Shown in pieces: positions 44,602-53,589 of a DNA stretch of 64,000 nucleotides; the first letter of the stretch is position 1; every line of letters starts with the position of its first letter. The position numbers were made by a program, and so were the translations under genes. Origin of the DNA: Caulobacter hibisci (GTDB lineage: Bacteria; Pseudomonadota; Alphaproteobacteria; Caulobacterales; Caulobacteraceae); contig NZ_JADWOX010000023.1 of the NCBI RefSeq assembly GCF_016135805.1, positions 1 to 64,000 of the forward strand, given 5' to 3'. Below the pieces are notes generated by a model. That model had not been told where the DNA came from and searched no databases. It saw nothing but the letters and a program-made list of their open reading frames with translations.

Positions 44602-46482
44602 TCAGGCGGCCGCGGCCAGGCGAGCGGCCGCCGCGACGGCGTCCTCGATGGCGGCGTAGAGCTTGGTGACTTCGATCGGCTTGGCCACGTGGCCGTCCAT
44701 GCCGGCGGCCAGGTAGCCCTCGACCTGGTGGACCAGGGCGTTGGCGGTGACCGCCACGATCGGGGTGCGGGCCCGGCCTTCGGCGATTTCCGCCGCGCGG
44801 ATGGTGCGGGCGGCCTCGACGCCGTCCATCACCGGCATGTGGATGTCCATCAGGATCACGTCATGGCCGCCGGCCCGCCAGGCCTCGACGCAGGCCGCGC
44901 CGTCGGACACCAGCGCCACCTCGGCGCCCAGAGGGGCCAGGACGGCGGCGATGACCTTCTGGTTGGTCAGGTTGTCGTCGGCGGCCAGCACGCGCAGGCG
45001 GCGCGGTGCGGCGCTGTCGGCCGGCTCGACGGCCGCCGGCGCGCTGACCGGGATCTCGCCCGAGCCGCGGGGCATGGCCACCACGACGGTGAAGGTCGAG
45101 CCCTGGCCTTCGCGGCTCTGGACGTGGATGCCCCCGCCCATAACGGCGGCCAGTTCGCGGCAGATCGACAGGCCCAGGCCCGAACCGCCGAAGCGGCGGG
45201 TGGTCGAGCTGTCGGCCTGGACGAACTTGTCGAACAGGCGCGGCAGGATGTCGGCGGCGATGCCGATGCCGGTGTCGGTGACGTCGATGCGCAGGCCCGA
45301 ACCGTCCTCGGCCGAGGCGAAGCGCACCGAGACGGCGCCGGCCAGTGTGAACTTCAGGGCGTTGGACACCAGGTTGGTGAGGATCTGACGCAGGCGGTCG
45401 ATGTCGCCGCGCCAGGCGCCCAGCGCCTCGGGCGCGACCATGACGCCGAACTCCAGGCCTTTCTCGCGGGCTTGGTCGAGGAAGGTCTCGCGCAGCGAAG
45501 ACGCCAGGGTCGAAAGGTCGAAGTCGCGCTCGACCAGCTCCAGCCGGCCGGCCTCGATCTTCGACAGGTCGAGCACGTCGTTGAGCACGGCCAGCAGCAG
45601 GCCGCCCGACTCGCGGATCACCGACAGGCGCTCGCGCTGCTTGGGCGACAGGTCGTCCATGGCCATCACTTCGGTCATGGCCAGCACGCCGTTCAGCGGC
45701 GTGCGGATCTCGTGGCTCATATTGGCCAGGAAGTGCGACTTCAGCACGTTGGCGGCGTTGGCGTCGTCGCGGGCCTTGACCAGCTCGCCCATGGCCGAGC
45801 GCAGGTCGTGGTCGTTGGCTTCCAGCCGCGAGACCAAGTGATTGAAGCTGTCGGTCAGGCTGTGGAAGACATCGTCCTCGGTGGCCTGCTCGACGGGGCT
45901 GTAGCGGCCGCCCTGGGCCATGTCGTGCATGGCGTCCGACAGCCGCTGCATCGGCTTGGTCATCCGCCGCGCCAGGCTGTTGGCCAGCAGGATCGCCAGG
46001 CCCGCCGCGCCGAAGAACAGGGCGCCGGTCAGGGCCAGGTCGCGGGCCAGGATCTCGACCAGGCTGGGCTGGCGGGCGACCAGGGTCAGGGCGCCGACCT
46101 TGCGGCCGGCCAGCATCACCGGCCGGGTCAGGGTCTCGGCGTTCTCTTCGCTCTCGACGCCGATGTGGGCCACGGTCTGGCCCGTCGTGTCGGTCAGGCG
46201 GGCGCCGGCCACGTGCGGGGCCTTGATGACGGCGTCGAGCGCCCGGCTGGCGCCCACGGCGTTGTGATCGGCCAGCGGCGTGGCGGCGCCGGCGGCGACC
46301 ATCTCGGCCAGGACGCGGTGGTTCTCACGGGCTTCCTGGCGGGCGACGCTCCACTGCTGGAGCATGAAGCACAGGCATGCCGCCGTCAGGGCGGCGACCG
46401 TCGTGCCCAGCGCAACGCCAGCGATTCGCGCCTGTAGAGGCGCGTGAGCTGAAGATTCGGAGGTGCGGCGCGTGTCGTCCAT
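44602..46482 (-). CDS. Hybrid sensor histidine kinase with receiver domain
   Basis: The 626-residue membrane kinase has a first span at about residues 23-43, a CHASE8-like sensor region of about 100 residues, and a second span at 149-169. HAMP follows, with the HisKA domain (phospho-His257 in FLANMSHEIRTPLNG), HATPase and a C-terminal receiver with phospho-acceptor Asp546 in ILMDIHMPVMDG. No separate output domain is present, so it should pass phosphate to a phosphotransfer protein. It is divergent from the small gene at 46.7 kb, across a promoter with a CtrA box. Confidence 0.93.
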   Translation of the reverse strand: MDDTRRTSESSAHAPLQARIAGVALGTTVAALTAACLCFMLQQWSVARQEARENHRVLAEMVAAGAATPLADHNAVGASRALDAVIKAPHVAGARLTDTTGQTVAHIGVESEENAETLTRPVMLAGRKVGALTLVARQPSLVEILARDLALTGALFFGAAGLAILLANSLARRMTKPMQRLSDAMHDMAQGGRYSPVEQATEDDVFHSLTDSFNHLVSRLEANDHDLRSAMGELVKARDDANAANVLKSHFLANMSHEIRTPLNGVLAMTEVMAMDDLSPKQRERLSVIRESGGLLLAVLNDVLDLSKIEAGRLELVERDFDLSTLASSLRETFLDQAREKGLEFGVMVAPEALGAWRGDIDRLRQILTNLVSNALKFTLAGAVSVRFASAEDGSGLRIDVTDTGIGIAADILPRLFDKFVQADSSTTRRFGGSGLGLSICRELAAVMGGGIHVQSREGQGSTFTVVVAMPRGSGEIPVSAPAAVEPADSAAPRRLRVLAADDNLTNQKVIAAVLAPLGAEVALVSDGAACVEAWRAGGHDVILMDIHMPVMDGVEAARTIRAAEIAEGRARTPIVAVTANALVHQVEGYLAAGMDGHVAKPIEVTKLYAAIEDAVAAAARLAAAA

Positions 46483-46601
46483 GGCCCTTCCGGCAGGTCA
46501 AACAAGGGCATTTTGCCGCAAGGTTCCTAACGCTTCGCTTCCGGCCCCAGGTGCAGTCGCGACAAAACAACGCTAGGGCGCATTTCTCCATTGCGCAGGC
46601 G

Positions 46602-46617
46602 TTAATGATTCGTTTAC
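46602..46617. promoter_or_regulatory. CtrA-like box containing a CcrM site
   Basis: TTAA-TGATTCG-TTTAC is close to TTAA-N7-TTAAC (one mismatch), with a GATTC methylation site (GANTC) in the spacer. It lies 34 nt upstream of the small gene at 46651 and 120 nt upstream of the divergent kinase. Confidence 0.6.
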
Positions 46618-46650
46618 CTATTCACTCGGTTCTCTGGAGGAGTCGGGTTA

Positions 46651-46995
46651 GTGGAAAAAGTGTTCGTTGCTCAACGAGTCGCCAATAAGTTGTTTGCGAC
46701 TGAAAACGCCATCGATACTGCGATGGTGAACGCCGCCGAACTGATGTCGGACATGCTGAAGGCCCGTAAGGACCTTGGTCTGTCGGCCGTCGTCGGCGAC
46801 AAGGCCAGCGCCAAGCTGGTCGAAGCCATGGCTGCGCTGGGAGAAGCCCGCAGCGCCATGGTCGGCATGCACAACGAGCTGAGCGAAGTGAAGCTTCGCG
46901 TCGGCATCCGCACCAAGCTGGCGGGCGTTGAAAACAAGTCGGAAGAGCTGGGCGAAACGACCGGCCATAAGGATGGTCTGCGCACGGTCGCCTAA
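46651..46995 (+). CDS. Small helical hypothetical protein, CtrA-linked
   Basis: The family is not recognised. A 114-residue protein from GTG 46651 with CTGGAGGAG upstream. It is helical, without signal or membrane span, and Ala/Glu/Met-rich (NAAELMSDMLKARKDLG, LVEAMAALGEARSAMVGMHNELSEVKL). The architecture suits a dimeric coiled-coil. The CtrA box and CcrM site just upstream imply cell-cycle expression. Confidence 0.75.
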   Translation: MEKVFVAQRVANKLFATENAIDTAMVNAAELMSDMLKARKDLGLSAVVGDKASAKLVEAMAALGEARSAMVGMHNELSEVKLRVGIRTKLAGVENKSEELGETTGHKDGLRTVA

Positions 46996-47024
46996 CGGCA
47001 AGTTGCAAGACTTTAACTTAGCAG

Positions 47025-47052
47025 GGCCCCTAATTTGCGTTAGGGGCCTTTT
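47025..47052 (+). terminator. Intrinsic terminator
   Basis: The arms GGCCCCTAA and TTAGGGGCC with a 6-nt loop are followed by TTTT. It ends the small CtrA-linked gene; the next ATG begins 3 nt later. Confidence 0.9.
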
Positions 47053-47054
47053 GC

Positions 47055-47480
47055 ATGCTCGGAAACGCCATATCAGTCGGGATCTGGATCGCGATCGTCG
47101 CGCTCGTGGCTTTTGCCTGGGCGAAGGGCGGCCGCGCCGAGCGCTTTGGCGCGCTGGCGATTCTGCTGGGCGCGCTCGGCGTTTCGGCCACCCACGTGCT
47201 GCTGCCGCGCTCGGCGCAGCCGATTATCCTGCTGATCGACGACGCGGCCCTGGCCGTGGCCTTCCTGATGCTGGCCATGCGTTTCGTCAGCCCCTGGCTA
47301 GGGGTGGCGATGCTGCTCCAGGCGGTGCAGTTCAGCCTTCACGCCTACTATCTCGTCGTCGAGAAGCCGCACGACTACCTCTATAAAAGCGTCAACAACA
47401 TCAACACCGTCGGCGTGCTGCTGTGCGTGCTGTTCGGCACGATCCTGGCCTGGCGGCGCAGCGCACGCGCCGCAAAATAA
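47055..47480 (+). CDS. Four-span membrane protein
   Basis: The 141-residue protein has four hydrophobic segments (about residues 5-22, 31-51, 57-89 with one or two spans, and 115-133). No family is recognised. The ATG lies immediately after the terminator T run, so a leaderless or very short-leader transcript, or read-through, is needed; there is no good ribosome site within the usual distance. Confidence 0.7.
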   Translation: MLGNAISVGIWIAIVALVAFAWAKGGRAERFGALAILLGALGVSATHVLLPRSAQPIILLIDDAALAVAFLMLAMRFVSPWLGVAMLLQAVQFSLHAYYLVVEKPHDYLYKSVNNINTVGVLLCVLFGTILAWRRSARAAK

Positions 47481-47627
47481 TTGCCGAGCGCGGACGATCG
47501 GTCGCGGTCCGCGAAAGAAAATTCCAGAAAATGGCGCTTGCGTTCGCGGCGGAAACGGGGTTTCTCGCCGGCGGGCCACGCCCCCCCAACGGGGCGCAGT
47601 CCATCTGTAAGGATGGGAGACATCGCC

Positions 47628-48803
47628 ATGACTACCCTCGCCAAGCCGGCAATCCGTCCGGCTCGCCCCGAGTTCTCTTCCGGCCCCTGCGCCAAGCGCC
47701 CCGGCTGGTCCCCTGAAAATCTGAGGAACGCGGTCCTGGGCCGCTCGCACCGCTCCAAGCTGGGCAAGGCGCGCCTGAAGGCCGCCATCGACCAGACGCG
47801 CGACGTGCTCGAAGTGCCCGCCGACTTCCTCATCGGCATCGTCCCCGGTTCGGACACCGGCGCCGTCGAGATGGCGATGTGGTCGATGCTCGGCGCCCGC
47901 CCCGTGCAACTGCTGGCCTTCGAGTCCTTCGGCAAGGACTGGGTCACGGACGTCAACAAGCAACTGAAGCTGCCCGACGTCGAGGTGCTGAGCGCCCCGT
48001 ACGGCGAGCTGCCCGACACCGCCAAGGTCGATCCGGCCAAGGACCTGGTCTTCACCTGGAACGGCACGACCTCGGGCGTGCGCGTGCCCAACGCCGACTT
48101 CATCGCGGCCGACCGTGAAGGCATCACCATCTGCGACGCCACCAGCGCCGCCTTCGCCCAGGACCTGGACTGGACCAAGCTCGATGTCGTGACCTTCTCC
48201 TGGCAGAAGGCGCTGGGCGGCGAGGGCGCGCACGGGATCCTGATACTGTCGCCGCGCGCCGTGGCCCGCCTGGAAAGCTATGTCCCGGCCTGGCCGATGC
48301 CGAAGCTGTTCCGCATGACCAAGGCCGGCAAGATCGCCGCCGACATCTTCGAAGGCGCGACGATCAACACCCCGTCGATGCTGTGCGTGGAAGACGCCCT
48401 GGACGCCCTGCAATGGGCCGCCTCGATCGGCGGGCTCGAAGCCATGCAGGGCCGCGCCGACCAGAACCTCAAGGTCCTGGCCGACTGGGTCGAGAAGACC
48501 GCCTGGGTCGACTTCCTGGCCGCCTCGCCGGAAATCCGCTCCAACACCTCGGTGTGCCTGAAGGTGGTCGACGCCGAGATCGCCGCCCTGCCGGCCGACG
48601 CCCAGGCCGACTTCGCCAAGAAGCTGGCCAGCCTGCTGGAGAAGGAGGGCGCGGCCCTCGACATCGGCGGCTATCGCGACGCCCCGGCCGGCCTGCGCAT
48701 CTGGTGCGGCGCCACGGTCGAGGCCTCGGATCTGGAAGCCCTGACCCCGTGGCTCGACTGGGCCTTCTCGGAAACCAAGGCGGCGGTCCTGCAAGCGGCC
48801 TGA
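47628..48803 (+). CDS. serC: Phosphoserine aminotransferase
   Basis: SerC makes phosphoserine from 3-phosphohydroxypyruvate with PLP. The 391-residue protein starts at ATG 47628 behind GGATGGGAGA, with the alphaproteobacterial-type N-terminus (RPEFSSGPCAKRPGW). The PLP Lys194 lies in VTFSWQKALGGEGAHG. The 147-nt leader has two small hairpins (arms CGCGGAC/GTCCGCG at 47489-47513 and CGCCCC/GGGGCG at 47579-47596) that could modulate expression. It begins the serC-HExxH-serA cluster. Confidence 0.95.
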   Translation: MTTLAKPAIRPARPEFSSGPCAKRPGWSPENLRNAVLGRSHRSKLGKARLKAAIDQTRDVLEVPADFLIGIVPGSDTGAVEMAMWSMLGARPVQLLAFESFGKDWVTDVNKQLKLPDVEVLSAPYGELPDTAKVDPAKDLVFTWNGTTSGVRVPNADFIAADREGITICDATSAAFAQDLDWTKLDVVTFSWQKALGGEGAHGILILSPRAVARLESYVPAWPMPKLFRMTKAGKIAADIFEGATINTPSMLCVEDALDALQWAASIGGLEAMQGRADQNLKVLADWVEKTAWVDFLAASPEIRSNTSVCLKVVDAEIAALPADAQADFAKKLASLLEKEGAALDIGGYRDAPAGLRIWCGATVEASDLEALTPWLDWAFSETKAAVLQAA

Positions 48804-48808
48804 CGCCG

Positions 48809-49288
48809 ATGTTCGCCGACCCCCTCACGCAGCGCCTGACCGACTTTATCATCGGCCTCGGCATCGACGTGAGGGTGGGCGAGCTTCCCGACGACACCTT
48901 CCTGCCGGGCGTGGACATCCGGTTCGGCGGGTTGGTGATCGACGAGAAGCGCCTGGCCCATCCCGGCGACATCCTGCACGAGGCCGGCCACATCGCCGTC
49001 ACCGAGCCCGACGCCCGCAAGGCCGAACGGCTCGAACCCTCCGACGGCGAAGAGATGGCGACCCTGGCCTGGTCCTGGGCGGCCCTGACCCATCTGGGTC
49101 TGGAGCCCGCCGTGGTCTTCCATCCGGAAGGCTACAAGGGCGAGGCCGAGTGGCTGGTCGAGACCTTCACCTCCGGGGGCGCCATCGGCGTGCCGCTTCT
49201 TCAGTTCTACGGCCTCACCCTCGAGCCCCGCCAGGCGGCCGAGCGCGGGGTCGCTCCCTTCCCGAACATGCTGCGCTGGCTTCGCTGA
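48809..49288 (+). CDS. HExxH-motif protein between serC and serA
   Basis: A 159-residue protein 5 nt after serC, so in the same operon. The helix DILHEAGHIAVTE (His57, Glu58, His61) is a zincin HExxH motif, and Glu80/Glu81 (DGEEMATLAWSWAA) could supply the third ligand. There is no signal peptide. The C-terminal half is helical and ends FPNMLRWLR. I do not recognise a named family. Its conservation between two serine-synthesis genes would decide whether the link is functional. Confidence 0.75.
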   Translation: MFADPLTQRLTDFIIGLGIDVRVGELPDDTFLPGVDIRFGGLVIDEKRLAHPGDILHEAGHIAVTEPDARKAERLEPSDGEEMATLAWSWAALTHLGLEPAVVFHPEGYKGEAEWLVETFTSGGAIGVPLLQFYGLTLEPRQAAERGVAPFPNMLRWLR

Positions 49289-49351
49289 GCGCGGCTTCAC
49301 AGACAGACATCGCGGCCCGACCGGCCGCCGCATCGACAAGGAACTCAGCAC

Positions 49352-50929
49352 ATGGCTCCTCGCGTCCTCATCGCCGACAAGCTTTCCCCGGCCGCCGTCG
49401 ACATCTTCAAGAACCGCGGCGTCGACTTCGACATCAAGGTCGGCCTGTCCAAGGACGAGCTGATCGCCGTCATTGGCGACTATGACGGCATCGCCATCCG
49501 CTCGGGCGCCAAGCTCGACAAGGACGTCATCGCCGCCGCCAACAAGCTGCAGGTCATCGCCCGCGCCGGCATCGGCGTCGACAATGTCGACATCCCGGCC
49601 GCCACCGCCAAGGGCGTGGTGGTGATGAACACCCCGTTCGGCAACTCGATCACCACGGCCGAGCACGCCATCGCCATGATGTTCGCCCTGGCCCGCCAGC
49701 TGCCGGCCGCCGACGCCAGCACCCAGGCCGGCAAGTGGGAAAAGAACCGCTTCATGGGCGTGGAGCTCTACGCCAAGACCCTGGGCCTGATCGGCGCCGG
49801 CAACATCGGCGGCATCGTCGCCGACCGGGCGCTGGGCCTGAAGATGAAGGTCGTGGCCTACGACCCCTTCCTGAGCCCTGAGCGCGCCATCGAGATGGGC
49901 GTCGAGAAGGTCGAGCTGGAAGAGCTGCTGGCCCGCGCCGACGTCATCACCCTGCACACGCCGCTGACCGACAAGACCCGCAACATCCTGTCGGCCGAGA
50001 ACCTGGCCAAGACCAAGAAGGGCGTGCTGATCGTCAACTGCGCCCGCGGCGGCCTGGTCGACGAAGTGGCGCTGCGCAAGCTGCTGGACGACGGCCACGT
50101 GGGCGGCGCGGCCTTCGACGTGTTCGTCACCGAGCCGGCCAAGGAAAACCCGCTGTTCGGCTCGGACAAGGTGGTGGCCACGCCGCACCTGGGCGCCTCG
50201 ACCTCGGAAGCCCAGGAGAACGTCGCCCTGCAGGTGGCCGAGCAGGTCAGCGACTACCTGCTGACCGGCGCCGTGACCAATGCGCTGAACAGCCCCTCGG
50301 TCAGCGCCGAGGAAGCCCCGAAGCTGAAGCCGTTCGTGGCCCTGGCCGAGAAGATCGGCGCCCTGGCCGGCCAGATGGTCGACTTCGGCATCAAGGCCAT
50401 CGACATCGCCTTCGAAGGTGAAGTCGCCGCCCTCAACGTCAAGCCGCTGACCTCGGCCGCCCTGGCCGGCGTGCTGAAGCCGATGCTGGCCGAGATCAAC
50501 ATGGTTTCGGCTCCCGCCGTGGCCAAGGAGCGCGGCGTGACCGTCTCCGAGAGCCGCCAGGAAAAGAGCCCGACCTACGACTCGCTGCTGCGCGTCACCA
50601 TCACCACCGAGAAGGGCAAGCGCGCCTTCGCCGGCACGGTGATCGCCGGCGCCCCGCGCGTCATCGAGGTCAAGGGCATGGAGCTGGACGCGGGCTTCTC
50701 GCCGGCCATGCTCTACATCAACAACCTCGACAAGCCGGGCTTCATCGGCGCCCTGGGCATGCTGCTGGGCGAAGCGGGCGTCAACATCGCCACCTTCAAC
50801 CTCGGCCGCGTCTCGGCGGATGAAGACGCCATCGCCCTGGTCGGCGTCGACCAGGCCCCGAGCGAAGAGCTGCTGGCCAAGATCCAGGCCCTGCCGCACG
50901 TGAAGGAAGCCCGCGCGCTGACCTTCTGA
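49352..50929 (+). CDS. serA: D-3-phosphoglycerate dehydrogenase
   Basis: SerA oxidises 3-phosphoglycerate, the first step of serine synthesis. The 525-residue long form has the substrate domain, the NAD loop GLIGAGNIGG, catalytic Arg/Glu/His in LIVNCARGGLVDE and ATPHLGASTSE, an ASB domain and a C-terminal ACT domain (NNLDKPGFIGALGMLLGEAG). The ACT domain allows serine feedback. It is the last gene of the serC cluster, 63 nt after the HExxH gene. Confidence 0.96.
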   Translation: MAPRVLIADKLSPAAVDIFKNRGVDFDIKVGLSKDELIAVIGDYDGIAIRSGAKLDKDVIAAANKLQVIARAGIGVDNVDIPAATAKGVVVMNTPFGNSITTAEHAIAMMFALARQLPAADASTQAGKWEKNRFMGVELYAKTLGLIGAGNIGGIVADRALGLKMKVVAYDPFLSPERAIEMGVEKVELEELLARADVITLHTPLTDKTRNILSAENLAKTKKGVLIVNCARGGLVDEVALRKLLDDGHVGGAAFDVFVTEPAKENPLFGSDKVVATPHLGASTSEAQENVALQVAEQVSDYLLTGAVTNALNSPSVSAEEAPKLKPFVALAEKIGALAGQMVDFGIKAIDIAFEGEVAALNVKPLTSAALAGVLKPMLAEINMVSAPAVAKERGVTVSESRQEKSPTYDSLLRVTITTEKGKRAFAGTVIAGAPRVIEVKGMELDAGFSPAMLYINNLDKPGFIGALGMLLGEAGVNIATFNLGRVSADEDAIALVGVDQAPSEELLAKIQALPHVKEARALTF

Positions 50930-50955
50930 GGTTGATTTAGAGAGACACCCAAAAA

Positions 50956-51049
50956 GGAGTCATCGCCCGGCTTGTCCGGGCGACCCAAGCAGCGTGTCAG
51001 CGTCGGTTAGCTCGGCTTGGGTCACCCGCATGAAGCGGGTGATGACTTC
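50956..51049. repeat. MITE-like palindromic repeat, copy 2
   Basis: The second copy of the element at 40733-40827. The arms and inner pair are the same with a few changes, and the central 20-25 nt differ. It follows serA. Confidence 0.85.
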
Positions 51050-51200
51050 TTGAGAGGGAAGGCGGCTTCCGCCCCATCCGCGCCCCGCGGATGCAGATCG
51101 CGTGCAGAGCCCGACAAGAATGAACACGCGGGGCTGGCGGCCATTTTCAAGCCCCAGGTGAGCGGCTAGGGCAGGGCTTACGTCTCGTCCAGGATCCCGC

Positions 51201-51569
51201 ATGTCCCGCAGCTTCAAGCACAAGATCAACTGGCTGGCCTTCGCCGTCTTCGTGGCCGCGGCGCTCTACGCCTTCTGGAAGGCGGTCACCTTCGGCGACG
51301 ACGCCCTGGGGCTGATCCCGTGGGACAAGGCCAAGCACTTCATCGTCTTCTACGTGCTGGCGGTGCTGGGCTGCCTGGCCATGCCCAAGAGCCGGCTGTG
51401 GCGCATCGGGGCGGTGCTGGTGGCGTTCGGGGCGCTGATCGAGGTGGTGCAGTTCTTCGTCGGCCGTGATGCGGCCTGGGGCGACATCTTCGCCGACTTC
51501 TGCGGGGTGGCGGCGGCCTACGGCTACAGCGTGGTCGGCGAGATCCGCCGCAGGCTGCCGGCCCGCTGA
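51201..51569 (+). CDS. VanZ-like small membrane protein
   Basis: A 122-residue protein with four hydrophobic segments. The motif IPWDKAKHFIVFYVLAVLG and the later EVVQFFVGRDAAWGDIFADFCGV are the VanZ-family pattern. VanZ proteins have varied and uncertain roles (teicoplanin resistance in enterococci). The ATG lies close to the first segment. Confidence 0.8.
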   Translation: MSRSFKHKINWLAFAVFVAAALYAFWKAVTFGDDALGLIPWDKAKHFIVFYVLAVLGCLAMPKSRLWRIGAVLVAFGALIEVVQFFVGRDAAWGDIFADFCGVAAAYGYSVVGEIRRRLPAR

Positions 51570-51612
51570 GCTCCAGCTTGACCGTCTTCGCGGGGGCGCT
51601 CACCACTGGCGC

Positions 51613-52725
51613 GTGAAACCGTTCCCGCCGCTCAAGACCGATTCCGACGACATGCTGCACCTGGACGCCCTGCGGGCGATCGGGGCGGTGATGATCGTCG
51701 TCTTCCACTTCAACCGGTTCATCAATATCGACGGCCGCTGGCAGGCGGTGGACGACACGGTCAAGAGCTTCAGCCTGTTCGTCGATCTGTTCTTCGTGAT
51801 CTCCGGCTATGTGATCAGCGCCGTCTATACCGGGCGGATCCGCACGGTCTCTGACTTCCGCTGGTTCCTGCAGAAGCGGGTGGCGCGGCTGATGCCGCTG
51901 CACTGGCTAACCCTGGGCGTCTTCATTGCCATCGCGATCGCCGGGGCGCTGGGCCTGGTCAACGACCGCGACCCCAGCCGCTACGACCCGGCCTGCGTCG
52001 TGCCCAATCTGCTGAACCTGCAGGCCTTCGGCATCTGCCGCGCCCAGACCTTCAACTTCGTCAGCTGGTCGATCAGCGCCGAGTGGGCGATGTACCTGAT
52101 CCTGCCGGCGCTGCTGTGGCTGGCGGGACGTGGGACGGCCTGGCTGACTCTGGCGACCGCCGCGATCCTGGCGGCCCTGTTCGCCGTGCCGCTGTTCGTC
52201 CCGACCGCCGCCCAGCCCTTCCACATGTGGACCGCCGACTTCGGCGTCGCTCGGGCCGCGCCGGGCTTCATGATCGGCATGATCGCCTACGGGATCCGCG
52301 GGCCGCTGGGCCGGCTGCCGGGCGCGCGCTGGTGGTTCTTCGGTTCGTGCCTGGCCTTCGTCGCCGGGGCGGCCTTGCAGCTGGACCGGAGCATCCTGCT
52401 TTTCGTCTGCTACGCCGTCGGCCTGCTGGGCGTGGCGGCCGACAATGCGCCGGTGAAGGCCGGCCCCGCCGTGCGCTGGCTGGCGCCGTGGGGGCAGCTG
52501 TCCTACTCGATCTACATGCTGCACCCGATCGTGCTGAAGATCGCCCTGAACTGGGTGGGTCTGGGCATGCTGCACCTGACCGGTGACGTCATGCGGTTGT
52601 GGTGCCTGGCCTGGGGGCTGGTGCTGATCCCGGTCAGCTATGCGTCGCTGATGTATTTCGAGAAGCCGGCGCGGGATGCGATCGCGCGGTGGGGGAAGGC
52701 CGCCACCAAGAAACCTCTCCCATAG
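51613..52725 (+). CDS. Acyltransferase 3 family membrane protein
   Basis: Acyltransferase-3 proteins acylate sugars or other envelope molecules. The 370-residue protein starts at GTG 51613 (ATG 51652 is an alternative) with LHLDALRAIGAVMIVVFHFNR carrying the conserved His-Phe and Arg. About ten membrane segments follow. FFVISGYVIS, RFLQKRVARLMPLHW-like sequence and LSYSIYMLHP are typical. Its last residues and TAG fall within a repeat palindrome. Confidence 0.92.
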   Translation: MKPFPPLKTDSDDMLHLDALRAIGAVMIVVFHFNRFINIDGRWQAVDDTVKSFSLFVDLFFVISGYVISAVYTGRIRTVSDFRWFLQKRVARLMPLHWLTLGVFIAIAIAGALGLVNDRDPSRYDPACVVPNLLNLQAFGICRAQTFNFVSWSISAEWAMYLILPALLWLAGRGTAWLTLATAAILAALFAVPLFVPTAAQPFHMWTADFGVARAAPGFMIGMIAYGIRGPLGRLPGARWWFFGSCLAFVAGAALQLDRSILLFVCYAVGLLGVAADNAPVKAGPAVRWLAPWGQLSYSIYMLHPIVLKIALNWVGLGMLHLTGDVMRLWCLAWGLVLIPVSYASLMYFEKPARDAIARWGKAATKKPLP

Positions 52726-52857
52726 GGAGAGGGAGGGGGCCGCCGCGTAGCGGTGGGAGGGTGAGGGCGTACGCCGCCAGCCGGCGTGCGGGCACGCCGT
52801 CTTCCGTCCCTAACCCCTCATCCGGCGCTTCGCGCCACCTTCTCCTATGGGAGAAGG
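52714..52857. repeat. Paired palindromic repeat overlapping two gene ends
   Basis: Palindromes CCTCTCCCATAGGGAGAGGG (52714-52733) and CCTTCTCCTATGGGAGAAGG (52838-52857) flank about 104 nt with more small inverted repeats (GCCGCCGCGTAGCGG region). Both convergent genes stop inside it: TAG at 52723-52725 and, on the minus strand, TAG at 52845-52847. Confidence 0.85.
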
Positions 52858-53558
52858 GATTTGGACACATGATCCACGAAGGCCGGTAGTTCGCTGATCG
52901 AGGCCAGCTCGACATAACGCTCATGCCCGACCGGCGCCTCGGCCGCCTCGTGCGCCCAGACCAGCGGGTAGGGGATCAGGGCCCCCCAGGCACCGGCCTC
53001 CAGGGCGGGCAGGATATCCGAGCGCATCGAGTTGCCGGCCATCAGGGCCTGATGCGCGCCGGTGCCGTAGCGCTCGAACACCCGGCGGTAGGTCTCCGCG
53101 TTCTTCTCCGAGACGATCTCGACGGCGGCGAACAGGTCGCCCAGGCCCGAGGCGGCCAGCTTCTGCTCCTGGTGCAGCAGATCACCCTTGGTGATCAGGA
53201 TCAGGCGGTAGCGCTTGGAGAGCTCGGCCAGGGCCTTCTCGACGCCGGGCAGGGGCTCGACCGGCTCGGTCAGCATCTCGCGGCCGACGGCCAGGATCTC
53301 GCGGATCACCCGGGTGGAGACCGCGCCGTCCGTCAGGTCCAGCGCGGTCTCGATCATCGACAGGGTGAAGCCCTTGGCGCCGTAGCCGTAGACCCGAAGG
53401 TTCTTCTTCTCGGTCACGGCCAGCTGGGCGTCGATCCGCTCCTCATCGCCGAATTCGGCCAGCAGTTCGACGAACCGCTTATGGGAGAGGCGGAACAGGG
53501 TCTCGCAGTGCCAGAGGGTGTCGTCGGCGTCGACGCCGACCGTGGTGATGAGGCTCAT
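52845..53558 (-). CDS. HAD family hydrolase
   Basis: A 237-residue HAD-superfamily phosphatase. Motif I GVDADDTLW (Asp10, Asp12), motif II ILITKGD with Thr, a motif III Lys in VSEKNAETY and motif IV MRSDILPALEAG are present. A large helical cap lies between residues 20 and 100. The substrate is unknown. The C-terminal residues (KSLLP) are encoded by the repeat palindrome. Confidence 0.9.
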   Translation of the reverse strand: MSLITTVGVDADDTLWHCETLFRLSHKRFVELLAEFGDEERIDAQLAVTEKKNLRVYGYGAKGFTLSMIETALDLTDGAVSTRVIREILAVGREMLTEPVEPLPGVEKALAELSKRYRLILITKGDLLHQEQKLAASGLGDLFAAVEIVSEKNAETYRRVFERYGTGAHQALMAGNSMRSDILPALEAGAWGALIPYPLVWAHEAAEAPVGHERYVELASISELPAFVDHVSKSLLP

Positions 53559-53589
53559 GACCTCAAGCTACATCACCCCACGGGCTACA

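Noticed and set aside
47481..47627. A SAM-II or serC-type riboswitch in the serC leader
   Set aside because: I see two small hairpins but cannot match either known structure by eye; a covariance-model search would be needed.
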